Positions 39,806-50,897 of a DNA stretch of 64,000 nucleotides are shown here, one piece after another. Origin of the DNA: Diplonema papillatum (lineage: Eukaryota > Euglenozoa > Diplonemea > Diplonemida > Diplonemidae). The stretch covers positions 310,001 to 374,000 of the forward strand of contig JAPJBO010000048.1 in assembly GCA_030068145.1 (NCBI GenBank), read 5' to 3'. Numbering within the stretch: position 1 is the stretch's first letter; each line of letters starts with the position of its first letter. The notes beneath the pieces are model-generated. The model was not told the DNA's origin. It was given only the letters and a program-made list of their open reading frames with translations, and did not search any database. The position numbers were made by a program, and so were the translations under genes.

Positions 39806-40945
39806 ATGAGACGACGCCAGAAGGGGAGGAATTTGAGCAGAAATGTGCTGGCAAAGTGCGATGCTGTGCGTGTGGGGCAAGCTGTCTATGTAACCGACAG
39901 GGACCTCTATCCCCAGAAAAGGGGTTCTATTCGGACCCCATTCGGCCTCAGAGTACGGGCTCTGGAAGGTGTAAGCAGTAATGTGCACCCACAGCTTTTC
40001 CACAATGTGGCCAGGATCAGGTTGTAGGAAATGCTTGAGGAGACTGCCAGTTGCGATAGATCAAAGGAGGTAAATGTGCTGTAGCCCACACGAAACACAG
40101 GTAAGTCTGGGTTTAGTGGCGTGCGTAAGCGTTCAACAAAATCTTTCCCCCACGTGTGGATCCACAGGTACCACATGTGGATTTTGATTTATTTTTCCCC
40201 CACATGTGCTTGCCACAGGTTGGTCAACATGCAGAGTGTGTCTAGGTCCCCAAGTCGCCAAGGCCGCACAGTCACGTGTCGCCAAGTAGTGACACTTTCT
40301 TTTTTTGTCCGCCGCACATAGGGGGAAAACCCTCTCCCTCTAACATTGAGCGTCCACATGTAGACCACACGGTACAGAGAAAATACGTGTGGTCTACATG
40401 TGGATCTCTGTACCGAAAACGGAGCGTAAGCCCTGGCCAGAATAGCCACAACGTTTACCCACAATAAATCGTGGTTATTACGGCTAGAATATTTTCCTCC
40501 CTGAGTCCAATGTCGCACGAACGTGGGGGAAAGGTTCGTGTCGACGGAATTGATTTTTAACCCTGGGCATCGAGTATTGCCCATCTTCAATGGGGCCGCA
40601 AAGGGAACATTTCCGGAGTTGGGGCTTACACCGATAAATGAAGCAACGGACGATCAGCATCAACTGACCAAAGGTGATGATAAATGAGAGTTTCTTGTTC
40701 TTCGCGTGCACAGGGTATAACCTTCTCTGGGGGGGTTTCCTGTATTTGCACTTTTTCGTTGGCTTCGTTTTCTCTTTCGTGTGCAACCGTTGTTCCGGAA
40801 ATGTTCCCGTCAGTACAGATGTACTATGAAAAAACGATTCTAGCCACGGCTATTCTGACCACAGTGTGGGAAAGGTTTGTGGGTGCGCAGTACTGGGGTA
40901 GGTCCAACATATTTCTGCTCAAACTCCTCCCCTTTTGGCGTTCTA
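39806..40945. mobile_element. Second long-inverted-repeat element (diverged)
   Basis: The left end acgccagaaggggaggaatt...tgagcagaaatgtg is mirrored at 40905-40945 (catatttctgctcaaactcc, tccccttttggcgt). The left arm also matches the 11978-12180 repeat further in (gtgtgggg, cctcagagtacgggctctgg). No ORF of note inside. Confidence 0.5.
40351..40418. repeat. Hairpin
   Basis: tccacatgtagaccacacg pairs with cgtgtggtctacatgtgga, and ggtacagaga pairs with tctctgtacc, offset from each other. Arms of 19 bp are perfect. Confidence 0.9.
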
Positions 40946-40949
40946 CGTA

Positions 40950-43330
40950 TGTGCTTTCGCTGCCTCGGCTGAATACGTTTATTTTCGCCACTTCAAGCTG
41001 GCCTGAGGCAAGGTAAGATGTATGTTCTTTTTTTTTTTTCACGGTTCCAGAACTTATAACAACCAGGGGGAAAAGGAAGGCGCGGGAGGACTTGCATTTC
41101 CGTATACACAGAATGCACTCCGGTACCACCGGGTGGCACGGCTGACCTGAAAATATTTCGGAACATAATACAGAGGGGGCGTGCGCTGAAAATGCGGCGG
41201 TTGCTATTCTTTTTGAGGAAGTTTGGCGACTTGGTCTCTTTCGCGAACGACGCGAAGTGGGGTGGACATCCGGGCTCGGTGACATTTGCGACCCGCGAGG
41301 ATACTGCACGAGGTTCGCAACTTCCCAAGCCGAGCCGATTCAGCCCTCCACGACTGCCGCTCTTGCCGGCATGCCGCTTGGCGGAAGAACGCGCAAGCGA
41401 GGACTCTGGCTGAACCTGCAATGCTGATCATGAGTTTTGTCGATTCATCGTAAGCGCGTAACGAACCACTCACCAGGAAGGTGTTGGGCACTGGATTCCA
41501 AAGGAATCGGAAACAAAAGTGCCACGGTCTTCCCAAAGGTGCTCGGAAGCGCCTCTGCTGTTATTCCAAAGGTTTCTATGGGTAGACTCCGATAACACCC
41601 TCCCACGAACGCATCAAGCGCCCAGCTGTTTGCTGGCCCGGCAAGCAGCGATGATGGCGAGACTTGCCTTTTCGACCGGCGCGTGTGACAGGAACATGGA
41701 GTGGTCTTCTTTTGCAGAGTGAAAGTTTTTAGACTTATAGTTCGCTTGAGAATCCGGGATTTTTAGAGTCTCCGGGACCTTCGTCGAATGGGTCCTTTTA
41801 AAGCCACGTACTGGGTGGGTTTGGGGGGGTTTTTTTGTCGGTGTTTGGCATTTTCTGCGCTTTCGGCGAAATTCGCCCTTCGAAGGCGCTCTTTTAGAGT
41901 GGAAGTTCGCTTGAAAGTCTTCTTTCCTTTGATCCATCCACTGCCGCCGCGTCCACTGGTCTTGAACTTCGGGGACCTCTTCGCCCCCGCGCTTGTACCA
42001 TCAGGGGGGTCAACCCTTGATACTAAACAGCCGAGCCTTGACAAAGTACGGTACAGAGCTCGCGCCTCGGCCCATCAGCCGGTCTGGTCTCAGTGGGAAC
42101 TGTCGAGCTGCCGAAAGCAGCTGGAGGCAGTTGGCAGCTTGCAAAGGGGGGGGGGGTCGAATAATAACAGTTATTTGACACACGTCTGCTTGCCTAAAAA
42201 CACTGCCACGACTTGATCCTGCTACTGTTCGGCTACCCGGAACCTTTTTAGTAATCGACAAATCGAATAATAACACACGTGTTATTATTCCCCTTTACGA
42301 AGCGTGGTAATTCTCTGGGGCAGCAAAGAGGCTCATTGCCGGGAGGACCCGCCCCCCGGGAATCCCATCCGAGAGAGGAACACTTGTGCGAAGAACAAGA
42401 ACGGTGTACTTTATCGTTTTCACCATCATCTGATCAGTTGATGCTGATTGCCTGTTGCTCCGTTCAACAGTGCAAGACCCTTCTTATTCAGTCATTTCGC
42501 CGCATCCTCCCCACACAGGAAGGCGCCGCGCAAAAATGGGACACGACACACTCACAAGCACACACAAGCTCGCCGTTCTCTTCTTCCTCCTTTTGTAGTC
42601 TTGTGCTTGAAAAACTCTTTCGAAAAAGAAAAAAAAATGAATGAAGACTGTTTACTGTTTACCGTGTTCCATCCGTCTTGGCTCCGGGCATCATCCGATC
42701 GACGGTGGACGACCGAAATCGTCTGGTTTGCATCCGTCAATCACAATGCTTCATCAGTGGGACCATGGATCAACACTTTCAGGGTCCAGCAACAAGAATA
42801 CGAGGCTGGACAGCCCCACCGGAGCACTTTCGCCATGAGACGGCGGTGTGTGGATGAATCAATCGTGTGCCAGGAAGAGGTACACTCCTTTCAGCTGCAG
42901 ATTTGAAGACGAACCGAAACGAGAATGCTTTCCAGAATATCGCGACCCACGCGCCTTCGGGTGCTCAATACTCAGCTCGACCCCTAGATGCCGCTGTCAT
43001 AGGAGGCTGCAGTCACGCAGGTGACTACCTGGGACACCCCCCCCGGGTGTCCCCGATTATACCCGGTCTGTCATTTACCCGTTCCAGCTTAAATGTTTAG
43101 GCAGAACGCTGCCTCTCGTGCAATTTCGATGCAAGCATCAAGCCTTCGGGTGGATTTCGATGCAAGCATCAAGCCTTCGGGTGGGGGGGAAAGGGGGTGA
43201 TTTGGTGCCGAACCGGCCGGTTGCTTGAGTTCTGACAAGTTTTTTCTTTATACATCCCCCCTCCGCCGCGTTAAATTTACACCCTCCCCCCCCCCACTCC
43301 TCCCTATACCCCCCAGAATTTCCGCAGTTT
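40950..43330. other. No supported gene
   Basis: Family C dispersed repeats at about 41715-41800 and 41888-41915. The remaining ORFs are short and domain-free. A short direct duplication (ttcgatgcaagcatcaagcc) lies at 43126-43182. Confidence 0.4.
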
Positions 43331-43339
43331 CTGGTGCAC

Positions 43340-43645
43340 GGTGAAGTCCGGCCTTGGAAGCTGGAGTTAAAGCTGGAGTTAAAAAGCGGGTGCCACACCC
43401 GCTTTTCGGGCGTGGATTTACACGCGTTTCGGTTGTGGCACATACCATTTTCGGGTGTGACTCGGACACACCCTCTTTAACTCCAGCTTCTGAGGCTGGA
43501 CCTCACCGTGTGCACGGTGAGGTCCGTCCAGCCTCAGATGCTGGAGTTTGCTCGAGTCACGCCCGATAGGCGGGTAAAATGCACTCCCGAAAAAGCGGGT
43601 GTGACACCCGCTTTTTTAAATCCAGCTTCTGAGGCTGGAGTTGAA
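43340..43645. repeat. Cluster of nested hairpins
   Basis: aactccagcttctgaggctg and gacctcaccgtg are mirrored as cacggtgaggtc and cagcctcagatgctggagtt around 43470-43550. aaaagcgggtgtgacacccgc forms a second hairpin at about 43592, and aaaagcgggtgccacacccg a third at 43381. The tcctgaggctggag-type phrase recurs at 43620. Confidence 0.85.
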
Positions 43646-44106
43646 CTCGGCCGTGTACAACGGCGGTAACGAAGTAACGTAGACGGTCACCCCAGCTGGG
43701 TTGGCCGTCTACGGCAACTCTGACAGCGAAGCCAGCCGTGCCACTCGGACCGCCACCAAAGGCGTCTGATCCTGCTTGCACACCTGTTGATATGGTCTGG
43801 GACCAAGGGCGAGCTAGAAACATGACGTGTGGGAAGACCCAGCCCCCCCTTGGTGGCCGGGATCTGCACCGTGTTTCGATCCGTTTAAGCCGTGGAAACA
43901 CAACATAGGCGGGCCATCATCAGCGCGGAGCCTGAGCAGCGCTGGGTCGGCAGCGAATAGGATTTGGACAGCGTCGATTCAAGCGCACGAAGTGCATGTG
44001 TTGCTGTGTTGCTGTGTTGCTGGCAATCTTTGACAACAGCAAAGTACGCACATCGCTGAGAATCTTTCGGGTTCGGAGACCAGGCACCATACAGACAGCA
44101 CCGTCA

Positions 44107-45938
44107 ATTCATATGCGCATGAAGTGCGTGCTGTCGCTGGCGATCTTTGGCGACAGCGAAGTAGGGCTCGGAGGCCGTTTAAACAGCCGTCAGTTCACAA
44201 GCGCATGGAGTGCATGTTGTCGCTGGCAATCTTTGGCGACAGCGAAGTGGGGCTCGGAGACCGTTTGGGCAGCGGGGACAGCGCCGGGGACCGGCTCGGC
44301 CGCGTGAGCGGCGACGACGTCGCCTCCAGCGGGTTGAGCGAGTACGGCGACTCGGACAGCGGCGCCATCTGTATAGTCGTCACGGAACTCTTATGGCACC
44401 GGGTCCCTGTGGGGCGACAAGTGCGGGCCGGCCGTCGTGCCGGTCACCGTCCCCCCGTCCAAACTCCCGATCTCCCAGTCCACAGGCTCCCCCTGCAGCC
44501 CGCCCTGCCACGGCTGGTTCTTCCGGAACACGCTTCACGTAGTTGGTCTGGTCAGTTATCTCGCTGTGCAGCTCGTGTCGAAGCCGTTCGGACTCGGATT
44601 CGAGTTCGTCGTCGGCTGCCTTCCTCTGGATGTTTCCCGGGGGCAAAACCCTCACGGATTCTTCCCCTTCTTCGGCGATAGCGAAACAGGCTCAGAGACC
44701 ATTTAGACAGCAGCGTTTGATTCACATACGCATGAAGTGCATGTTGTCGCTGGCAATCTTTGGCGACAGCAAAGTAGGGCTCGGAGACCGTTTGGGCAGC
44801 GGGGACAGCGCCGGGGACCGGCTCGGCCGCGTGAGCGGCGACGAGTCGCGCGCGCGATCCGCAGCCCTTGAGGTGATGGTCTCGGACTTCGCGTCCCGCG
44901 GCGCGACGGGCGGCGACGACGTCGCCTCCAGCGGGTTGAGCGAGTACGGCGACTCGGACAGCGGCGCCATCTGTATCGTCGTCCCGCTCGGATCGTCACG
45001 GAACGCGTACGACACCGGGTCCCTGTGGGGCGACAAGTGCGGGCTGGCCGTCGTGCCGGTCACCGTCCCCCCGTCCAAACTCCCGATCTCCCAGTCCACA
45101 GGCTCCCCCTGCAGCCCGCCCTGCCCCGGCTGGTTCTTCCGGAGGACACGCTTCACGTAGTTGGTCTGGTCGGTCATCTCGCTGTGCAGCTCGTGTCGAA
45201 GCCGTTCGGACTCGGATTCGAGTTCGTCGTCGGCTGCCTTCCTCTGGATGTTTCCCGGGGGCAAAACCCTCACGGATTCTTCCCCTTCTTCGGCGATAGC
45301 GAAACAGGCTCAGAGACCATTTAGACAGCAGCGTTTGATTCACATACGCATGAAGTGCATGTTGTCGCTGGCAATCTTTGGCGACAGCAAAGTAGGGCTC
45401 GGAGACCGTTTGGGCAGCGGGGACAGCGCCGGGGACCGGCTCGGCCGCGTGAGCGGCGACGAGTCGCGCGCGCGATCCGCAGCCCTTGAGGTGATGGTCT
45501 CGGACTTCGCGTCCCGCGGCGCGACGGGCGGCGACGACGTCGCCTCCAGCGGGTTGAGCGAGTACGGCGACTCGGACAGCGGCGCCATCTGTATCGTCGT
45601 CCCGCTCGGATCGTCACGGAACGCGTACGACACCGGGTCCCTGTGGGGCGACAAGTGCGGGCTGGCCGTCGTGCCGGTCACCGTCCCCCCGTCCAAACTC
45701 CCGATCTCCCAGTCCACAGGCTCCCCCTGCAGCCCGCCCTGCCCCGGCTGGTTCTTCCGGAGGACGCGCTTCACGTAGTTGGTCTGGTCGGTCATCTCGC
45801 TGTGCAGCTCGTGCGTCCGCTGTCGAAGCCGTTCGGACTCGGATTCCAGGTCGTCGAGATCGCCGGTGTCAACCGCCTTCCTCTGGATGTTCCCGGGGGG
45901 TAGCACCCTCACGGAATTCTTCCCCTTCTTCGGCGAAG
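44107..45938. repeat. 618-bp tandem duplication of a gene 3' part
   Basis: 45321-45938 and 44703-45320 are nearly identical 618-bp units. A third, more diverged unit with internal deletions covers about 44107-44702. The unit carries the C-terminal two thirds of the CDS at 45340-46272. Copies 1 and 2 share a small deletion relative to the gene copy (KAADDELES against KAVDTGDLDDLES), so one was copied from the other. Confidence 0.9.
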
Positions 45939-46272
45939 GTGCGCTGCCTGGGCTCCCCGTCCAGTTGGTCCCCGGAGACCCCGGGCATGCACCGCTGTTC
46001 GCGACCGCCTGCAGCGGCGGCGGCTTGTATCCCCGTCGCATGAACCCTTGCGAGCCGGGCGGCGTCGTGTCGTAGGGGGGAGAGACGATCGGGAAGCTGC
46101 CGTCGCTGTCCCGGTGCTGGAGGGACGAGGGCAGCATCATCGGGTCGGGGGTTTGCGGCGCTTCATCTTCCGAGTCGGCGGTCGGGACGAAGGAGAGGCG
46201 GACAGTTTCTCGCTGGGAAGCTTGCCGGAGGACGAAGAAGCATCCTACCCCTGCCAGACACAGCACGACTCC
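45340..46272 (-). CDS. Ser/Pro-rich protein with hydrophobic N-terminal segment, unknown
   Basis: The exon begins after acceptor cacgttcag|ggagtc (46272) and encodes GVVLCLAGVGCFFVLRQ, a short hydrophobic segment that may be a membrane anchor. A long disordered Ser/Pro region follows, then a helical patch (LESESERLRQRTHELHSEMT), then Ser/Pro-rich sequence with SPxxSP motifs ending DNMHFMRM. The 5' exon is not found; family D repeat lies immediately upstream in the presumed intron. The 3' part is tandemly duplicated downstream. Confidence 0.5.
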   Translation of the reverse strand, partial: GVVLCLAGVGCFFVLRQASQRETVRLSFVPTADSEDEAPQTPDPMMLPSSLQHRDSDGSFPIVSPPYDTTPPGSQGFMRRGYKPPPLQAVANSGACPGSPGTNWTGSPGSAPSPKKGKNSVRVLPPGNIQRKAVDTGDLDDLESESERLRQRTHELHSEMTDQTNYVKRVLRKNQPGQGGLQGEPVDWEIGSLDGGTVTGTTASPHLSPHRDPVSYAFRDDPSGTTIQMAPLSESPYSLNPLEATSSPPVAPRDAKSETITSRAADRARDSSPLTRPSRSPALSPLPKRSPSPTLLSPKIASDNMHFMRM

Positions 46273-46289
46273 CTGAACGTGTGTTGTTT

Positions 46290-46400
46290 TCAAGCGTTAT
46301 TTGTGGATTAGAAGGTCGGTATCTTAAAGTCTCCGTAGAGGCTTGGGTACGGAGGGGGTTGAGAGGGTTGAGAAAAGTGGGAGGGTGCGGCTCGTTACGG
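46290..46400 (-). repeat. Dispersed repeat family D, copy 2 (inverted, partial)
   Basis: agcgttatttgtggattaga, aggtcggtatcttaaagtct and agaggcttgg are the reverse of family D. Confidence 0.8.
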
Positions 46401-46694
46401 GTGACGTGACTGATCATTCACGGAATGAAAAACGATAGTTTAAAGGGATAATTAGCTTATAGCCACCGAGAAACTTTTTATTTAGCTTATAGCCACAAAA
46501 AACTTTTTATTTAGCTTATAGCCAGGAGGACCTGAAACTTTTTATTTAGCTTATAGCCACAAAAACTTTTTATTGGGAAAAATAAATTCCCTCTGGTGGA
46601 AATGGCTTGAGGAGCGTGACGATAAATTTCGTTTATTTTTTGACAGGATTCCGTTGTGTTTACACAGGCCGGACAAATAAACGAATTTATTTTT

Positions 46695-46830
46695 TCCGAT
46701 CTCGGAATTTATTTTGCGCCGCCAGCTATTTTCAGTCGAAACAAATAAATGAAATTTATTGTCCCTAGGGAAATAAATTCGTTTATTTTTCCGACTGAAA
46801 ATAGCTGGCGGCGCAGAATAAGGTCGTAGG
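46695..46830. repeat. Hairpin with aataaa-rich loop
   Basis: tgcgccgccagctattttca at 46715 pairs with tgaaaatagctggcggcgca at 46795. The loop itself contains inverted aaataaattcgtttattt stretches. Confidence 0.88.
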
Positions 46831-47394
46831 CAGAAATCTGTAGGGGAGACCCCTCGCAAAATTTTTTTTCTCCCTGTGGTGAGTGAAATCGCGTGTTTTG
46901 AGCTCGTTTTGAGTCTAATTCATCCTTTCTGATCCATATCAAGACCTCGCAGAAAGAAAACCGCAGCACTTGTCCGCAGCGCTCATCCAACAGTCCTACC
47001 CAGCACGACAGCACCTGTGCAGTCCTTCATGCAAGCGCCCATGCAAGCAGCATCGTATGTTGTGAACTACAACGTCAACCTGCCGGGACTCCCCCAGTTG
47101 CAGCAGAACAACCAGGCACATTGATCTGTGACCCGTCACTTACAACAACTCCACTCCTACACAACGTTCTGCTACGCAATGTCTCAGACACACAACGTTC
47201 TGCTACGCAACGTTCTGCTAAACACCAACGTAACTGCAAAGCAATATGCTCAACGTCTTACACAACGTTCTGCCGTGCACATTTGCTACGCAACGTTCTG
47301 CTAGACACCAACATAACTGCAAAGCAGTGTGGTTTTCTTTCCATCCTCGGGAATTTAGTTTTCCCAATAAAATCATTTATTCGGCAATAATTTC

Positions 47395-47548
47395 CGCCAA
47401 TTTTGCCTCGGTGTCGGCTTTAGTCCCTCGGGAGGCCCTCGGGGGGGTTTGCAACCCCTCGCCACTCGCTCCGCTCGTGGCTCGGGGTTGCAAATCCCCC
47501 CTCGGGCCTCCCTCGGGACTAAAACCGACACCTCGGCAAAATAAACGG
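47395..47548. repeat. Large GC-rich inverted repeat
   Basis: ttttgcctcggtgtcggctt, agtccctcgggaggc and gggtttgcaacccc are mirrored by ggggttgcaaatccc, gcctccctcgggact and aaccgacacctcggcaaaa. Arms are about 65 bp. The loop gccactcgctccgctcgtgg is itself self-complementary. Confidence 0.9.
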
Positions 47549-48808
47549 AAATTATCTTGCCGAATAAATGCTTATTATTTAGCTTATAGCCACAAAAAAA
47601 CTTTTTTATTAGCTTCGAGCCACATTTTGCAAAATTTTGGTCATTTTTCTGAGTTGGCAAATTTTTGGCCGAAATTTTGGTCAAATTTTTGGTCAAATTT
47701 TGGTCGATTTTTTGGTCGATTTCTTTGGTCAAAATTTTGGCCGAAATTTTGGTCAATTTTTTTGGTCTACAATTAGACTCCAATCCCTGAGAACACACCC
47801 ATGGCGGGATTCGAACCATTTACCCGTGTGACAACTGTGCGATTTGGATTCGAACTCAAGTTTCCAATTTCAAGTTTCAAGTTGCAAGTTTTAAGCTTCA
47901 ATGTGTGGGATACGTTTGGGGGAGTCAAGGTGATTCTGGGGTAGCGTCTAATCTCACCCATTTCAACTTTGCATAGGTCTCGTTTACTTGGACCCCCTTT
48001 CTGCCGATTTGCGACTGCCGACTTGCGGCGCAACACTTTGGCAACCATTGCGTTGTTAACTCTCTTGACCTCCAACAACCTTCTTCGTCAGCGAGTTCGT
48101 GGCGGTGTTCGTGACAGGGACTATCAGATTCCTGCAACCCGGCGGCATCTGGACGGCCGTAGTGGGAGCAAGGGGTGCAACACGCTAAAAGACTGGAAGT
48201 ACCGGGCATGAATGTTGCGAGCATACGGGTGCTGAAAGAGAAACCGGGAAACATGATACATAGCTCGCAGAGTTCAGACCAGGGTACTTTTCGATGACAC
48301 TCTCTTTAACGCAAACGGCGGCAAGCTCTTTGTGGACGATTTTTCAAGTCGGTTCTTATGTAGCCTTCGGGCGTAAACACACGTGGGTGACCCTATCTAG
48401 ACTGTTTCGAGTATCAGACTCCAAAAATTCAAGCAATGATAAGATGATACGACTGTTTCGAGTGATGAGATGATAAGACGTGGAGAAGGTTGGACTCGCT
48501 CCGGGTGGGCCCGAAAACCCCTACCTGCAGCGAAGATGAACGTGTGCAAATAGGTGTGGCCACTCCAGTAGCTGGCACAGCACGGCAAAGGGATTTCTGG
48601 GTTCGAATTCCGTGTGTGATTTTTCTCAGATTGGCTAACAATTGACCAATTTTTTTGACCCAAAATTTTGACCGATTTTTCTTGAACAAATTTTTTGGCC
48701 AAAAAATTTTGACCAAAAATTTTTGACCCAAAATCTTGACCAAATTTTTTTGACCGATTTTTTTTTGACCGATTTTTTTTGACCAAATTTTTTGGGAAAC
48801 TTACAAAT

Positions 48809-49050
48809 ATATGCGCGATAAACTGCCGAAAAAACTGTGCGCATACGAAACGTATGCGCGAAAAACTGTTTTTTTTACAAATATATGCGCGAAAAAACTA
48901 AAATTAACAAATATATGCGCGGTGCATATGTTTGTCAGTTTTAGTTTTTTCGCGCATATATTTGTAAAAAAAACAGTTTTTCGCGCATATATTTGTAAAA
49001 AACAGTTTTTTCGCGCATATATTTGTAAAAAACAGTTTTTTTGCGCATAT
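48809..49050. repeat. Foldback of tatatgcgcgaaaaa units
   Basis: About 110 bp of forward units meets the reverse complement near 48925 (atgcgcggtgcatatg). A related foldback lies at 50560-50745. Confidence 0.9.
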
Positions 49051-49511
49051 GCCACAATTCTTGTTGGGAGACCCTTTCAAAAGAATTTCCCCCCAAAGTG
49101 CCTATTTCGAGTGTTTAGCCTCATTATAGCCATCAAAAGTGAATTCAGACGGGGTTTTGACGCCAAACACAGCATCGCGAGAATATAGGGTCCACAATGA
49201 ATGTACTGTACAAAATGACATACACTCACACATTTGTAAAAATGCCATGAAGTTCGTATCCTAATGTAGGGCCCACAAAGTGACTATTTCGGGTGTATGA
49301 TGCCAAAAACAACGAGAGGTTCCACAACGGATGTACCATGCAGGGTCAAAACCTTGTGTCTTTTTGGAAATGGCCAAAAAAAAATTTCCGGAAAAAAATT
49401 GGGGGTTTTGAATTTTAGAAATTTGGAACAAACTCTGCAGTAATTATTGAGAAAGTGCCCCCCCTTCTTTTTCTCCCCCATTTCTTTTTCCTTTTTTCAT
49501 CCCCTAATCCG

Positions 49512-49933
49512 GTGGGCAGCAGTCAGTTGTGAGACTGGCAGGTGAGCAGCGTCACCTCCGCGTCTGATGCAGCTGTTGTATGGATCGCCTACATACACTC
49601 AGCCGCGCGCTTTCATTGCGAAGGTTACTGCTGCGGCCTTCTGGGTGGCAGCTGTGTCGGGTCGAGTAGCGAGATCTGAGGCCCTGTGATGGCTGAGTGC
49701 ACACCTAAGCAGGGTTGCATCCTCGTGTTGTAGCCGTGTTGTGTATAAGGCTTCGTGGGGGCCTGGTCAACCACCTCATCACTATAGGGCACAAACCTTT
49801 CTCGACAGTGATTGGACAGTCGGGATTGCCGGGGGCGGGTCTCCATGAAGAAGAGAATTGTAAAGCAAGACCTGCCCCCTGCGCCTGCTGTCTCCGGCTG
49901 CTTCGGCAGACGACACATACTACTACTACACTA
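49512..49933 (+). mobile_element. SINE-like retroposon, copy 2
   Basis: Same family as 16466-16891. Perfect 14-bp target duplication catcccctaatccg at 49498-49511 and 49934-49947. Has a TAC-type tail and carries an extra gaagaagagaattgtaaag insertion near 49845. Confidence 0.88.
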
Positions 49934-50105
49934 CATCCCCTAATCCGTGCCTCGTAACACACAGCCGCCGATCAACACGAAACCACCCAGAAGAAAAGCC
50001 AGGCACCGGGACGAGCAACCCGGTGAACTTAATCAAGAGTCGAAGATTAGCGTCGAAACTTCCTGGCTTTTCACGCCGTAGCAGAACGACCACACCCTAC
50101 CAATC

Positions 50106-50276
50106 CCAAGCACCCCCTAAACGCGTTAGGGGACTTCACAAGGTTTCACAACGGAGTGACACAACACCCGAAACGAGCTGCACCCTCTCACTTTTCTCAA
50201 CCCCCCGCCATACTCAAGCCTCTACGGTCAACCGGAGACTTTAAAATACCGACCTTCTAATCCACAAATAACGCTT
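50106..50276 (+). repeat. Dispersed repeat family D, copy 3
   Basis: Nearly the same as 33215-33375, including cccctaaacgcgttagggg and cttctaatccacaaataacg. Confidence 0.88.
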
Positions 50277-50559
50277 GAAAGCGAAGCCACGCAAAGCTCC
50301 CGGTGAGTGCGGGGTCGTACAACTGTGCGATTTGCCTACTGTTCGCGAAGAAACCCCCCATTGCAGATAGAAACAAGCTGGAGTGAATTGAAGGCGCCAT
50401 TCCCGCAGGTTCCGGCCTGGACAGCTGCGGAGTACCAGCTGAGCTGTTGAGTGCACCCTGGCTTGCGGATTATCCGAAAAAGTAGTTTTTTTTTCGTTAA
50501 ACTGCTTTTTTGTTGCAGAGAAAACGTATTTGTAGTGCGCGAAAAACCCCTGTTTTTTT

Positions 50560-50745
50560 TTTTTACAAATATATGCGCGAAAAAACTGTTTTTTACAAAT
50601 ATATGCGCGAAAACACTGTTTTTTTAACGAATATATATGCGCGAAAAAACTGTTTTTTTTTACAAATATATGCGCGAAAAAACTAAAATTTACAAATATA
50701 TGCACCGCGCATATATTTGTAAATTTAGTTTTTTCGCGCATATCC
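50560..50745. repeat. Second foldback of tatatgcgcgaaaaa units
   Basis: Four forward units and one reversed unit around gcaccgcgcatat at 50700, giving about 40-bp perfect inner arms. Confidence 0.88.
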
Positions 50746-50897
50746 TGGTATATTACCCAAATTTTTTGGCCAATTTTTTGACCAAAAATTTTTGACCAAA
50801 ATTTTCGGCCAAGTTTTCACCAGGTGGCTATAAGCTAAAAAAAAAGTTTCAGGACCTACTGGCTATAAGCTAAATAAAAAGTTTTTTGTGGCTATTA

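Larger units (their letters stand above)
46440..50897. repeat. AT-rich block of short repeats and hairpins
   Basis: Contains four repeat types: (1) gtggctataagctaaataaa-type units (46445-46570, 47575-47620, 50820-50890, continuing at 56603-56790); (2) gaccaaaatttttg-type units (47635-47770, 48640-48800, 50755-50815); (3) acaaatatatgcgcgaaaaa units in both orientations; (4) aacgttctgctacgc units (47155-47310). Coding evidence is absent apart from repeat-derived frames. Confidence 0.8.

Noticed and set aside
47770-47860. tRNA gene suggested by ggttcgaatcccgc on the minus strand
   Set aside because: The T-stem pairs over only two or three bases and no A-box or cloverleaf can be built upstream.
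48590-48640. tRNA T-arm (gggttcgaattcc)
   Set aside because: The conserved stem-closing base is wrong and no D-arm is found; chance or a SINE relic.
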